A DNA stretch of 64,000 nt from PALSA-1006 sp041660815. Its GTDB lineage: Bacteria > Pseudomonadota > Gammaproteobacteria > Burkholderiales > Gallionellaceae. The position numbers and the translations under genes were made by a program. Of the stretch, positions 32,417 through 42,012 are shown piece by piece (the first letter of the stretch is position 1; each line of letters begins with the position of its first letter). The notes under the pieces were generated by a model, which was not told the DNA's origin, searched no databases, and was given only the letters and a program-made list of their open reading frames with translations. Location of the stretch: assembly GCA_041660815.1 (NCBI GenBank), contig JBAZVN010000010.1, forward strand, positions 90,589-154,588, read 5' to 3'.

Positions 32417-33465
32417 TGGGAATCGGTCCGGTAATGCTGGATGTGGCGGGCAAATCGCTCACGCCGGAAGATGAAAAGCGCTTGAGTCATCCGCTGGTAG
32501 GCGGAGTTATTCTTTTTGCGCGCAATTATGAGTCGCCCAGTCAACTGGCCGAACTCACTGCCAGTATTCGGGCGCTGCGCGCGCCGCCGTTGTTGATTTC
32601 GGTAGATCATGAAGGCGGGCGCGTGCAGCGTTTTCGTGAAGGTTTTACCAAAATTCCGCCCATGCGCGAATTGGGAAAAATTTGGGATACGCATGCCAAA
32701 CGCGCCAAGCATTTGGCTGAGCAGGTCGGCTGGATATTGGCGGCTGAACTGCGCGCGTACGGTGTCGATTTTAGTTATACGCCGGTGTTGGATGTGGACT
32801 ATGGCAGCAGCGGCGTCATTGGCGATCGTGCTTTTCATGCCAATCCGCAAGCGATTGCCGAATTGGCGCACAGTTTAATGTTGGGTATGAAAAAAGCCGG
32901 AATGGCGACGGTCGGCAAGCATTTTCCCGGGCATGGTTTTGTGCGCGCCGATTCGCATTTGGAGATCCCGGTGGATGAACGCAGTTTCGTGGATATTGAA
33001 TTATGCGACTTGGTTCCGTTTCGCCAGATGGTGGATTTTGGACTGAGTGCAGTGATGCCCGCACATGTGATTTATCCGCAAGTGGATGCGCGTCCGGCAG
33101 GATTTTCCAAGGTGTGGCTGAAAGATATTTTGCGCGGTTCGCTGGGTTTTGAAGGGTGTATTTTTAGTGATGATTTGAGCATGGAAGGCGCGACTGTTGC
33201 CGGTGGCATTGTGCAAAGAGCGGAAGCGGCACTGAATGCCGGATGCGATATGGTCCTGGTATGCAACAAGCCGGAATCTGCGGATGAATTATTGCATGGC
33301 TTGAAATGGGAAATGTCGGCCACCAGCAAAGCCAGATTGGCGCATATGCGCGGTCGACATCATGCGGAAACGCTGGTGCATTTGCACGAAAGCGCGGAAT
33401 TCGTTAAAGCATTGCATGAGATTTCAGCTATCGGCAGTAGCAGTGGAGACCTTGCATTAGTATAA
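32416..33465 (+). CDS. nagZ: beta-N-acetylhexosaminidase NagZ
   Basis: 349 residues of GH3: SVDHEGGRVQRFREGFTKIP, the flexible catalytic loop KHFPGHGFVRADSHLEIP with the Asp-His pair, and the nucleophile Asp in GCIFSDDLSMEGA. NagZ removes GlcNAc from 1,6-anhydro-MurNAc peptides in the cytoplasm during peptidoglycan recycling. No signal peptide is present, as expected. It links functionally to the possible MupP gene next to ubiG. Confidence 0.97.
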   Translation: MGIGPVMLDVAGKSLTPEDEKRLSHPLVGGVILFARNYESPSQLAELTASIRALRAPPLLISVDHEGGRVQRFREGFTKIPPMRELGKIWDTHAKRAKHLAEQVGWILAAELRAYGVDFSYTPVLDVDYGSSGVIGDRAFHANPQAIAELAHSLMLGMKKAGMATVGKHFPGHGFVRADSHLEIPVDERSFVDIELCDLVPFRQMVDFGLSAVMPAHVIYPQVDARPAGFSKVWLKDILRGSLGFEGCIFSDDLSMEGATVAGGIVQRAEAALNAGCDMVLVCNKPESADELLHGLKWEMSATSKARLAHMRGRHHAETLVHLHESAEFVKALHEISAIGSSSGDLALV

Positions 33466-33499
33466 TTTTCGGCTTAAAGCCTATGAGATCGGTATTGAT

Positions 33500-34651
33500 A
33501 TGATGAGTGAATTGCAAATTGGGTTGTTGGGCATCGGCGTGATCGTGGTGATCGGGGTGTATGGCTATGGATTCTGGCAACAACGGCAATATCGCGGAAA
33601 ATTTGCCGCAACCTTTAAGACTGAAAATGAGGATGCCCTATATCGATCCGCTCCCGAATATCGGCCCGTTCCCGAAATAAAAAATGAGGCTGCGGAATTG
33701 ATCGAGGAAGAAGTTGCCCAGATTGAACATGTTGTGCAGCTTGAAAATGTTGTACAAAATGAACCTGTTACCCAGATTGAACAGCTTGAGCCGCAGCCGG
33801 AATCACATACTTCGGGTGAGATTGATAAGCAGAATTTTCTGGATGAAACGATGGATTATATGGTTTCAATAACCCCGAAAAGTCCGCTGGGTAGTGATGC
33901 ACTTGCGCCGTTGTGGGGCTTGCGTTTTGATTTTGGTAAGCGGGTTTATGCGTGCGGTTTAAATACGCGCACCCGGCGCTGGGAACGGCTGATTCCCGAG
34001 AGCAATCCGTCATACAGTGTGTTTAATATTGGCTTGCAACTGGCGGATCGTTCCGGGGTGGTGAGTCAAATTCGCATGACCGATTTTTGCGAAGTACTTC
34101 GTGAAATAGCGGAAAAAATTCAGGCGGAAATTGTGATGCCCGATATGTCAGAAGCGATCAAAAAAGCCTATAAACTTGACGAGTTTTGCGCTGAAGTCGA
34201 TCAAATGATCGGACTGAATATTTTACTGGGGGCAGAGCGGCATATATTTGGCAGTGAGGTAGCGCAGTTGGCCGAACAGCAGGGGATGGCGCTGCAGGCA
34301 GATGGCACGTTCCATCTCATTGATGCGCAGGGACAGACCCGCTTCAGTTTGTCCAGCATGGATGGTGCTTTGTTCCAACATCACACATTGACGCAAATGC
34401 GCCTGCAGGGGCTTACTTTATTGCTGGATGTGCCGCGCGTAACGCATCCGACAGAACAGTTTGATGCGATGGCCGCTTCAGCCCAAAAGCTGGCAGATGA
34501 GTTGAACGCCAGCGTAGTGGACGACCATCGTGTTGCGCTAAGTGCGGCGGCACTCACCCATATTCACGAACAAGTTGCCGCGCTGGAAGCACGCATGCTG
34601 GCTGGAAATATTATTCCGGGAAGTGTCCAAGCGTTGCGCTTGTTTTCATAA
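33500..34651 (+). CDS. zipA: cell division protein ZipA-like
   Basis: 383 residues. An N-terminal membrane anchor (LQIGLLGIGVIVVIGVYGYGFW) is followed by an acidic, Glu/Gln/Pro-rich linker with repeated QIEHVVQLENVVQNEPV units, and a C-terminal domain (about 250-383) of the ZipA FtsZ-binding type (FGSEVAQLAEQQGMALQADG, LTQMRLQGLTLLLDVPRV, LADELNASVVDDHRVALS). ZipA tethers FtsZ to the membrane. zipA directly followed by ligA is the usual order in beta- and gammaproteobacteria. Confidence 0.9.
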   Translation: MMSELQIGLLGIGVIVVIGVYGYGFWQQRQYRGKFAATFKTENEDALYRSAPEYRPVPEIKNEAAELIEEEVAQIEHVVQLENVVQNEPVTQIEQLEPQPESHTSGEIDKQNFLDETMDYMVSITPKSPLGSDALAPLWGLRFDFGKRVYACGLNTRTRRWERLIPESNPSYSVFNIGLQLADRSGVVSQIRMTDFCEVLREIAEKIQAEIVMPDMSEAIKKAYKLDEFCAEVDQMIGLNILLGAERHIFGSEVAQLAEQQGMALQADGTFHLIDAQGQTRFSLSSMDGALFQHHTLTQMRLQGLTLLLDVPRVTHPTEQFDAMAASAQKLADELNASVVDDHRVALSAAALTHIHEQVAALEARMLAGNIIPGSVQALRLFS

Positions 34652-36691
34652 ATGGATATCCAGCAGCGAATAGCGTTGTTGCGTGCCGAGCTGGAAAAGC
34701 ATGGACACGCCTATTATGTGTTGGATGCGCCGACTATTCCCGACGCGGAATATGACAAGCTGTTTCGCGAGTTGCAAGCCTTGGAAGCACAACATCCCGA
34801 ATTCCTCATCCCGGATTCCCCCACGCAACGTGTGGGCGGCAAAGTGTTGGAGGGTTTTGTGCCGGTGCGTCATGCCGTGCCGATGTTATCCATTCGCACC
34901 GAGACCGATACCGAGTCCAGCGGTGCCATTAATTTTGATACGCGGGTGCGCAATGCGCTGGGATCATCCCAAGCCGGGATTGAATACGCCTGCGAATTAA
35001 AGTTTGACGGACTCGCCATTAATTTGCGTTACGAAAATGGCGTGTTAGTGCAGGCAGCCACACGCGGTGACGGCGAGACTGGTGAAGACGTCACGCAAAA
35101 TATTCGTACCATTCACAGCATTCCGTTGCGCCTGAAAAATTGTAATGCCCAGGTGCTGGAAGTGCGCGGTGAAGTTTTTATGGGGCGTAAGGATTTTGAA
35201 CGTTACAACGCCAAGCAGCGTGCCTTGAATTTGCCCACCTTGGTTAATCCGCGCAATGCTGCTGCCGGTGGTATGCGCCAGCTTGATCCGGCACTTGCGG
35301 CAAAACGTTGCCTATCATTTTTTGCCTATGGCTTGGGCGAGGTAGTTGGCTGGTCTATACCCGGCACGCACAGCGCTGTTCTGGATGCCTTGGCTGTGCA
35401 GGGTTTTCCGGTGTGTAACGAGCGCGCCGTGGTCAAAGGTGCGCAACAATTATCTGAATTTCATGCGCGTATTGCCACTTTACGCGCTACGCTGCCGTTT
35501 GATATAGACGGGGTTGTTTACAAAGTGAATGACCTCAAGCTGCAGGCGCAACTTGGTTTTGTTTCGCGTGAACCGCGCTGGGCGGTGGCGCACAAATATC
35601 CGGCAGAAGAGCAGCTTACAATTGTGCGTGACATTGAAATTCAAGTGGGGCGTACCGGTAAACTCACCCCGGTGGCCAAATTGGAGCCGGTGTTCGTCGG
35701 TGGTACCACGGTGAGCAATGCCACGCTGCACAATGAAGATGAAACGCGGCGCAAAGATGTGCGCATTGGCGATACGGTGATCGTGCGCCGTGCCGGGGAT
35801 GTGATTCCCGAAGTGGCTGCCGTGGTGCTGGAAAAACGCCCAGCCAATTCATCGCAACTATTTGATTTATATAATATTTTAAATGGCAAGTGTCCGGTGT
35901 GTGGGAGCGCGATTGTGCGCGAGGTAGGCGAAGCAGATTGGCGTTGTTCGGGGGGCTTATTTTGTGCCGCACAACGCAGCCAGGCGCTGCTGCATTTTGC
36001 CGGACGCCGCGCAATGGACATTGAAGGGCTGGGCGATAAATTAGTCGAACAGTTGGTCGAGCAAAATTTGCTGCGTACACCCGCCGATTTGTACCAATTG
36101 AATTTATCGACACTGGCTAATCTGGAGCGCATGGGGGAAAAGTCGGCATTTAATTTGCTGGAGGCGATAGAGAAAAGTAAACAAACCACGCTGGCACGTT
36201 TTATCTACGCGCTGGGAATTCGCAATGTGGGTGAAACGACTGCTAAAGATTTGGCCCGGCATTTTGGCAAGTTGGAAAATCTTATTGCGGCCGATGCGGA
36301 TCGATTGCAGCAAGTGCCGGATGTGGGGCCGATTGTGGCGGCCAGTGTTGTGGCGTTTTTTAGCGAGCCGCATAATCAGGAGGTCGTTACCTCTTTGCGG
36401 GAACGCGGAGTCACCTGGGCGGAGCATGACGGTATAGCTGTGCAAACTTTGCCGCTCACGGGTAAGACCTTCGTACTCACCGGAACGCTTCCCACTTTGA
36501 GCCGGGATGAGGCAAAATCCCGCCTGGAAACCTTGGGTGCAAAAGTGGCCGGCAGTGTGTCCAAGAAAACTGATTATGTGGTGGCCGGAACGGAAGCCGG
36601 CAGCAAATTGGACAGAGCGCGCGAACTGAATGTGCCGGTTTTGGATGAACAACAGTTGTTAGAAATGTTAAAAACTTTTTTGTCCGCTTAA
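34652..36691 (+). CDS. ligA: NAD-dependent DNA ligase LigA
   Basis: 679 residues. The Ia domain contains YYVLDAPTIPDAEYDKLFRE; the adenylation site is Lys117 in CELKFDGLAINLRYENG; then an OB-fold (RTGKLTPVAKLEPVFVGGTT), four zinc Cys (CPVCGS, CSGGLFC), HhH repeats (LGIRNVGETTAKDLARHFG) and a C-terminal BRCT domain (FVLTGTLPTLSRDEAKSRLE). It seals Okazaki fragments. ATG immediately follows the zipA stop. Confidence 0.98.
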   Translation: MDIQQRIALLRAELEKHGHAYYVLDAPTIPDAEYDKLFRELQALEAQHPEFLIPDSPTQRVGGKVLEGFVPVRHAVPMLSIRTETDTESSGAINFDTRVRNALGSSQAGIEYACELKFDGLAINLRYENGVLVQAATRGDGETGEDVTQNIRTIHSIPLRLKNCNAQVLEVRGEVFMGRKDFERYNAKQRALNLPTLVNPRNAAAGGMRQLDPALAAKRCLSFFAYGLGEVVGWSIPGTHSAVLDALAVQGFPVCNERAVVKGAQQLSEFHARIATLRATLPFDIDGVVYKVNDLKLQAQLGFVSREPRWAVAHKYPAEEQLTIVRDIEIQVGRTGKLTPVAKLEPVFVGGTTVSNATLHNEDETRRKDVRIGDTVIVRRAGDVIPEVAAVVLEKRPANSSQLFDLYNILNGKCPVCGSAIVREVGEADWRCSGGLFCAAQRSQALLHFAGRRAMDIEGLGDKLVEQLVEQNLLRTPADLYQLNLSTLANLERMGEKSAFNLLEAIEKSKQTTLARFIYALGIRNVGETTAKDLARHFGKLENLIAADADRLQQVPDVGPIVAASVVAFFSEPHNQEVVTSLRERGVTWAEHDGIAVQTLPLTGKTFVLTGTLPTLSRDEAKSRLETLGAKVAGSVSKKTDYVVAGTEAGSKLDRARELNVPVLDEQQLLEMLKTFLSA

Positions 36692-36714
36692 GATTTTGAA
36701 GTCAGGAGTTTAAT

Positions 36715-37581
36715 ATGAAAAAAATTACCAAAGCCGTCTTCCCGGTTGCCGGTATGGGCAGCCGTTTTCTCCCCGCCACCAAAGCGACCGCCAAAGAAAT
36801 GTTGCCGGTAGTGGATAAGCCGTTAATTCAATATGCGGTGGAAGAAGCCATCGCGGCGGGCATTACCGATATGGTGTTCATTACCGGGCGGCACAAGCGC
36901 GCGATTGAGGATCACTTTGATAAAGCCTATGAATTGGAAGCGACACTGGAGGCACAAGGTAAAACCGAATTACTGCGTATCGTGCAGGAAGTGGTACCTA
37001 AAAATGTGAACTGTATCTACATTCGCCAAGCCGAACCGCTTGGGCTGGGGCATGCCGTGTTGTGTGCTCAACCGGTGATTCAGGACGAGCCGTTTGCGGT
37101 GATTCTTGCCGATGATTTGATCGACGGCGAGCCGCCTGTTATTAAGCAAATGGTGGATGTGTTTGCGCAATATCAGTGTTCTATTCTGGGGGTGCAGGAT
37201 GTCCCCCGCGCCCATACCAAACAATACGGAATCGTGAGTAGCACCAATCTGGCCTTGAATATTGAGCAGGTACATGCCATTGTGGAAAAACCCAAGCCGG
37301 AAGTGGCACCTTCCACGCTGGCGGTGGTGGGTCGCTATATTCTGACGCCGCGTATTTTCCACCACCTGCAAAATGTGCAGAAAGGCGCCGGTGGCGAATT
37401 GCAGTTAACCGATGCGATTGCATCTTTGATCGGCGAAGAAAAATTACTCGCCTATCGCTTTAATGGCATACGCTACGACTGCGGTTCGAAGCTGGGATAC
37501 TTGCAGGCACAGGTTGCGTTTGGTTTGAAACATGAGGAATTGCGCGATACTTTTGCCGCGTATTTACAATCGGTGGTGTGA
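36715..37581 (+). CDS. galU: UTP-glucose-1-phosphate uridylyltransferase
   Basis: 288 residues with nucleotide-binding VFPVAGMGSRFLPATKATAK, EMLPVVDKPLIQYAVEEA, metal-binding LADDLIDGEPP and the C-terminal YDCGSKLGYLQAQVAFGLKH. GalU makes UDP-glucose for polysaccharides and membrane glycans. AGGAG precedes the ATG. Confidence 0.97.
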   Translation: MKKITKAVFPVAGMGSRFLPATKATAKEMLPVVDKPLIQYAVEEAIAAGITDMVFITGRHKRAIEDHFDKAYELEATLEAQGKTELLRIVQEVVPKNVNCIYIRQAEPLGLGHAVLCAQPVIQDEPFAVILADDLIDGEPPVIKQMVDVFAQYQCSILGVQDVPRAHTKQYGIVSSTNLALNIEQVHAIVEKPKPEVAPSTLAVVGRYILTPRIFHHLQNVQKGAGGELQLTDAIASLIGEEKLLAYRFNGIRYDCGSKLGYLQAQVAFGLKHEELRDTFAAYLQSVV

Positions 37582-38126
37582 TGTTAAACAACCGCGAAGC
37601 CTGCGAAATTCTTGCCCATGCGCAGTTATTGTTTAGTGCGGAAGAAGTTCAAATTGCCCTGCAGCGTGTTGCCCGTGAAATTAATACGACATTGGCTGAT
37701 CAACACCCACTGGTTTTATCCGTGATGGGCGGGGCAGTCGTGTTTACCGGGCAATTGTTGCCCTTGCTTGATTTTCCACTGGATTTTGATTATCTGCATG
37801 TTTCGCGTTATGGCAGCGGGCAGCAGGGGGGCGAGCTGCATTGGAAAGTGGCACCGCGAGAAAATGTGCGCGGTAAGGTGGTGTTGGTGGTGGATGATAT
37901 TCTCGACGAAGGTGAAACCATTGCCGCCATTAAAAAACGGGTAATGGAATTGGGCGCGCTGGATTTTTATAGTGCGGTTTTTGCTGAAAAAGAAAACGGT
38001 AAAGCCAAACCCATTCATGCTGATTTTGTGGGACTAACCGTTCCGAATCGTTTTGTATTCGGTTACGGAATGGATATACACGGCGCATGGCGCAATCTGC
38101 CTGCGATATATGCGACAAAGGAATAA
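37581..38126 (+). CDS. hpt: hypoxanthine-guanine phosphoribosyltransferase family protein
   Basis: 181 residues from ATG 37581, overlapping the galU stop by one base. The PRPP-binding loop VVLVVDDILDEGETIAAIKK and the HPRT pattern VMGGAVVFTGQLLPLLDFPL plus FVFGYGMDIHGAWRNLPAIY are present. It salvages hypoxanthine/guanine to IMP/GMP. In Pseudomonas a similar gene sits beside the methylthioinosine phosphorylase gene, as here, consistent with a hypoxanthine route from methylthioadenosine. Confidence 0.93.
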   Translation: MLNNREACEILAHAQLLFSAEEVQIALQRVAREINTTLADQHPLVLSVMGGAVVFTGQLLPLLDFPLDFDYLHVSRYGSGQQGGELHWKVAPRENVRGKVVLVVDDILDEGETIAAIKKRVMELGALDFYSAVFAEKENGKAKPIHADFVGLTVPNRFVFGYGMDIHGAWRNLPAIYATKE

Positions 38127-38130
38127 TAAT

Positions 38131-38877
38131 ATGCTGGCAATTATCGGTGGTACAGGCCTTGATCAACTTGCCAATCTTATCATCACCCACCGGCAGGTCA
38201 TTCGCACGCCGTACGGCGAACCTTCCGGGGCCCTCACCTTCGGCACCATCAACCAACACGAGGTGATGTTCCTCGCACGTCATGGCTACGGGCATACCAT
38301 ACCACCGCATGAGGTGAACTATCGGGCCAATTTATGGGCGCTGTACGAGCAGGGAGCCAAGCGTGTTATTTCGGTGGCTTCGGTGGGCGGAATTCGCGCA
38401 GATTTGGGGCCGGGTACATTGGTGGTTCCCGATCAGATTATTGATTACACCCACGGGCGTCCGTTTACTTATTTTGACGGACACGACCGTCCGGTCACCC
38501 ATATTGATTTTACCCTGCCGTACACCCCGGGATTGCGTAAACAGATTTTAGCTGCAGCAGCTTTGGCGCAAGAAAAAGTGCTGGATGGCGGAGTGTATGC
38601 CGCCGTGCAGGGGCCGCGTTTGGAGACTGCAGCAGAGATCAACCGGTTTGAACGCGATGGTGCGGATATGGTGGGCATGACCGGTATGCCCGAAGCCTCG
38701 CTGGCGAGAGAGTTGGGGCTGAGTTATGCCACCATTGCCGTCGTGGTCAACCATGCGGCCGGACGCGGCGATAGCCGCGAGGGTATTCATCTACAATCCA
38801 TCAGTTTAATTGCCGAACCGGCGATGGCAAAGGTGCGGGCTATTTTGGGACTAGTGGTGGAATCTAACGAAAGCTAA
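38131..38877 (+). CDS. S-methyl-5'-thioadenosine/thioinosine phosphorylase
   Basis: 248 residues from ATG 38131. Phosphate-binding IIGGTGLDQL, the RHGYGHTIPPHEVNYRANLW motif, GPRLETAAEINRFERDGADM and VNHAAGRGDSREGIHL are typical of MTA phosphorylases. The last segment, and the neighbouring hpt-type and nagZ genes, resemble Pseudomonas methylthioinosine phosphorylase, which releases hypoxanthine after MTA deamination. Substrate choice (MTA or MTI) cannot be fixed from sequence alone. Confidence 0.92.
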   Translation: MLAIIGGTGLDQLANLIITHRQVIRTPYGEPSGALTFGTINQHEVMFLARHGYGHTIPPHEVNYRANLWALYEQGAKRVISVASVGGIRADLGPGTLVVPDQIIDYTHGRPFTYFDGHDRPVTHIDFTLPYTPGLRKQILAAAALAQEKVLDGGVYAAVQGPRLETAAEINRFERDGADMVGMTGMPEASLARELGLSYATIAVVVNHAAGRGDSREGIHLQSISLIAEPAMAKVRAILGLVVESNES

Positions 38878-38940
38878 TTTACATGAGCTACATGTGTGTG
38901 TTTTCCGCTGGCGCGAGAAGGTTAGAGAGAGGGAACGGCA

Positions 38941-39474
38941 ATGACCGTTAGAAAAGTTTTAAGCATGGGCAATGCGCAATTATTGCGCCGTGCAGTTGAA
39001 GTGACTATCTTTAACAGTGATGAATTAAAAACGTTATTGGCGGATATGCGCGACACCATGCTGGCCATGCAAGGTGTGGGTTTGGCTGCACCGCAGATCG
39101 GTGTAAATCAGCGCGTGATAATTTTCGGGGTGGAAAAAAATGACCGTTATCCCGATGCCGAAGTGGTGCCCGATACGGTTTTGATCAATCCTGTTATTAC
39201 TTACCTCACCGATGCGCAAGAGGACGGCTGGGAAGGTTGCCTTAGCGTACCCGGCATGCGCGGTTTGGTGCCGCGCTATACGCGTTTGCGCTATCAGGGG
39301 CAGGATGAATTTGGCGCCCAGATTGATCGCACCGTAAGCGGTTTTCATGCGCGTGTCGTGCAGCATGAATGCGATCATTTGGACGGCTTGCTGTATCCGA
39401 TGCGCGTCAAGGATTTGCGTTACTTCGGATTCAATCACGAGCTGTTTCCCGATAAAGCAGTTCAGCAAGAATAA
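38941..39474 (+). CDS. def: peptide deformylase
   Basis: 177 residues with all three motifs: GVGLAAPQIGV, EGCLSVPG (metal Cys) and QHECDHLDG (HExxH-type metal site). It removes the N-formyl group from nascent proteins. The fmt and rsm genes that often accompany def are not here, so it may be a second def copy in the genome. Its stop overlaps the permease ATG. Confidence 0.96.
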   Translation: MTVRKVLSMGNAQLLRRAVEVTIFNSDELKTLLADMRDTMLAMQGVGLAAPQIGVNQRVIIFGVEKNDRYPDAEVVPDTVLINPVITYLTDAQEDGWEGCLSVPGMRGLVPRYTRLRYQGQDEFGAQIDRTVSGFHARVVQHECDHLDGLLYPMRVKDLRYFGFNHELFPDKAVQQE

Positions 39475-41999
39475 TGAATTTATTGCGTTTATCGCTGAAC
39501 CTGCTGCGCCGCGACTGGCGTGCCGGGGAATGGCGTGTGCTGTTGCTGGCACTGGTTTTGGCGGTGGGAAGCTTGGCGACAGTCGGGTTATTTGCCGACC
39601 GGGTGCGGCAAGCTTTGCAGCAACAGGCGCAAAATTTGATCGGTGCGGATCTGCGACTCTCTTCTACCCGGGCATTCCCGGCAGGGTATCGCGACATGGC
39701 ACTGCAACGCGGTTTGCAGGTGGTGCAAAGCCGCACATTCCCGAGCATGGTGGTGAGCGGAGAGCAGGTTTTGTTGAGCGAAATCCAGGCGGTGGAGCCG
39801 GGCTATCCGCTGCGCGGCAAGATTGAAGTCGTAACGCAAAATGGCCAATCTGATGCAGTGTCGTCCATTCCAGATTCTGGCACGATCTGGGTTGATGAAC
39901 GCTTGTTGCGCCGCATGGATATACGGCTGGGAGATAAAGTCGGGATTGGCGCGCAACATTTTGTCGTGGCGGCGCGGATCATTAAAGACATCGATCAATC
40001 GGTTGGATTTGCCAGTTTTGCCCCGCGCGTGTTGATGAACGAGGCTGATTTACCGGCTACCGACTTGCTGCAGGAAGGTAGCCGCATTTCGCATCGCTTG
40101 ATGTTCGCCGGTGCGGCGACGCGTATTGCGGAATTGCGTGCCGCACTGCAAAGCCAATTATCCGGCAATGAAAAGCTGGAAGACGTGCGCGATGCACGTC
40201 CTGAAATTCGTACCGCGTTGGAGCGTGCCGAACACTTTCTCGGATTGGCCGCTTTAACGGCTGCGATTTTGGCCGGTGCCGCAATGGCGCTGGCGGCGCG
40301 ACGTTTTGTATTGCGCCATTTGGATAGCTGCGCGGTGATGCGCTGCCTCGGCGCGCAACAGGCTCAGGTGTTGTGGTTGTTCTTGATTCAATTCATTATA
40401 TTGGGATTCATCGGGGTGGGGCTGGGCGGTTTGCTGGGTTACGCCACGCAAGCCGCGCTGGTTGAAAGTATCGCTTCAATGCGCGATGCGATGTTGCCTC
40501 AGCCAGGCGTACTGCCCTTGTTTAAAGCAGCATTAAGCGGCTTTGCTTTATTGCTGGGCTTTGCCTTTTTGCCGCTACTGCAATTGCGTAAAGTTTCCCC
40601 GCTGCGCGTGCTACGCCGTGAGCTGGGATTGCCTGAAGCCAGCGGTTGGTTGATTTACGGTTTGGCCGTCACCATGTTGGCCGCATTATTTTTATGGCAT
40701 GCGGGTTCATGGAAATTAGGCTTGGCGGTTTTGGCGGGATTGCTGTGCGGATTGTTTCTGTTCGGCTGGTTGGCTTGGGTTATGTTGCACGCTTTGCAGC
40801 GTGTCTTCGCTATCCGGCCATCTACTCAGGGCATTAAGCAAAGCGGTTTCGCTAAGCTCATGCAAAGTGTCCAATTTGCCACGGCCAATTTGGTGCGCCA
40901 TGGCCGTAGCAACGCTATTCAAGTGGTTGCCTTAAGTTTGGGGGGCATGGCGTTACTGGTATTGACGCTGGTGCGAGCCGATTTGCTACAAAGCTGGCAG
41001 GGTAAGTTGCCGCTGGATGCTCCCAACCGTTTTGTGGTGAATATCCAGTCAGATCAATATCAGCCCGTGCAGGATTTTTTTGCGCGTCACGTGCTCCCCC
41101 CCGCCGATTTACAGCCGATGATTCGCGGCAGGTTAGTCGCCATCAATGATCAAGCCGTTAAGAGCGAACGCTATACGGATCAGCGCGCGCGCGCCCTGGT
41201 GGAGCGTGAATTTAATCTTTCCTATATGCACACTATGCCGGTTTGGAATGAAATTGTGAGTGGTGCCTGGTGGAAGTCAGGCGAGGGCGGGGCGCTCTCC
41301 GTGGAAGAAGGGCTGGCCAAAACGCTGGGTTTAAAGCTCGGTGACAGACTCACCTATGATGTGGCCGGAAGTCGTTTTACCGCACAAATTACCAGTCTGC
41401 GTAAAGTGCAGTGGGATTCAATGCGCGTGAATTTTTTCGTGATTGCATCGCCGGATTTGTTAACAGATTTCCCAAGCAGTTACTTAAGCAGTTTTTATTT
41501 GCCCCCCGATAAACTCAAAGCGGGGGATGAATTATCGCGCGAATTTCCCAACGTATTGTTGATCGATACCAGTGCGGTGATCGCCCAAGTGCGTTCCATC
41601 ATGGATCAAATTGCCCAAACGGTGAGTGCCGTATTCTTGTTCACTTTATTGAGCGGGCTGGCGGTGTTGTATGCCGCGCTACTGGCCACTCAGGACGAGC
41701 GCAGTCATGAGGCGGCTATTTTACGAACCTTGGGGGCGGACAGCGGCTATTTGCGGCGTCTGCATTTATCGGAATTTGCCGTGTTGGGCGGCATGAGTGG
41801 TTTGTTTGCTGCGGCAGGGGCAGTATTTCTGGGTTGGATACTGGCGCATTTCGTTTTGGAAATTCCCTTCCAAACCGGCCTGACAGTCTGGCTGATCGGG
41901 GTACTCGGCGGAATGATGATTGTGATGCTGGCCGGTTGGATCGCCACCCGGCAACTGCTACGGCAACCCCCGTTGCGCATTTTGCGCGCGGATTATTGA
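39474..41999 (+). CDS. ABC transporter permease, FtsX/YbbP type
   Basis: 841 residues with about ten membrane segments and two FtsX-type permease domains separated by large periplasmic MacB-like domains. The N-terminus LLRRDWRAGEWRVLLLALVL, AQNLIGADLRLSSTRAFPA, TAAILAGAAMALAARRFVLR, QQAQVLWLFLIQFIILGFIG and the C-terminal QPPLRILRADY match YbbP. YbbP normally works with the ATPase YbbA, which is absent from this window. The family is linked to lipoprotein or envelope-lipid handling, mechanism uncertain. Confidence 0.88.
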   Translation: MNLLRLSLNLLRRDWRAGEWRVLLLALVLAVGSLATVGLFADRVRQALQQQAQNLIGADLRLSSTRAFPAGYRDMALQRGLQVVQSRTFPSMVVSGEQVLLSEIQAVEPGYPLRGKIEVVTQNGQSDAVSSIPDSGTIWVDERLLRRMDIRLGDKVGIGAQHFVVAARIIKDIDQSVGFASFAPRVLMNEADLPATDLLQEGSRISHRLMFAGAATRIAELRAALQSQLSGNEKLEDVRDARPEIRTALERAEHFLGLAALTAAILAGAAMALAARRFVLRHLDSCAVMRCLGAQQAQVLWLFLIQFIILGFIGVGLGGLLGYATQAALVESIASMRDAMLPQPGVLPLFKAALSGFALLLGFAFLPLLQLRKVSPLRVLRRELGLPEASGWLIYGLAVTMLAALFLWHAGSWKLGLAVLAGLLCGLFLFGWLAWVMLHALQRVFAIRPSTQGIKQSGFAKLMQSVQFATANLVRHGRSNAIQVVALSLGGMALLVLTLVRADLLQSWQGKLPLDAPNRFVVNIQSDQYQPVQDFFARHVLPPADLQPMIRGRLVAINDQAVKSERYTDQRARALVEREFNLSYMHTMPVWNEIVSGAWWKSGEGGALSVEEGLAKTLGLKLGDRLTYDVAGSRFTAQITSLRKVQWDSMRVNFFVIASPDLLTDFPSSYLSSFYLPPDKLKAGDELSREFPNVLLIDTSAVIAQVRSIMDQIAQTVSAVFLFTLLSGLAVLYAALLATQDERSHEAAILRTLGADSGYLRRLHLSEFAVLGGMSGLFAAAGAVFLGWILAHFVLEIPFQTGLTVWLIGVLGGMMIVMLAGWIATRQLLRQPPLRILRADY

Positions 42000-42012
42000 A
42001 TATCTTTGGTGC

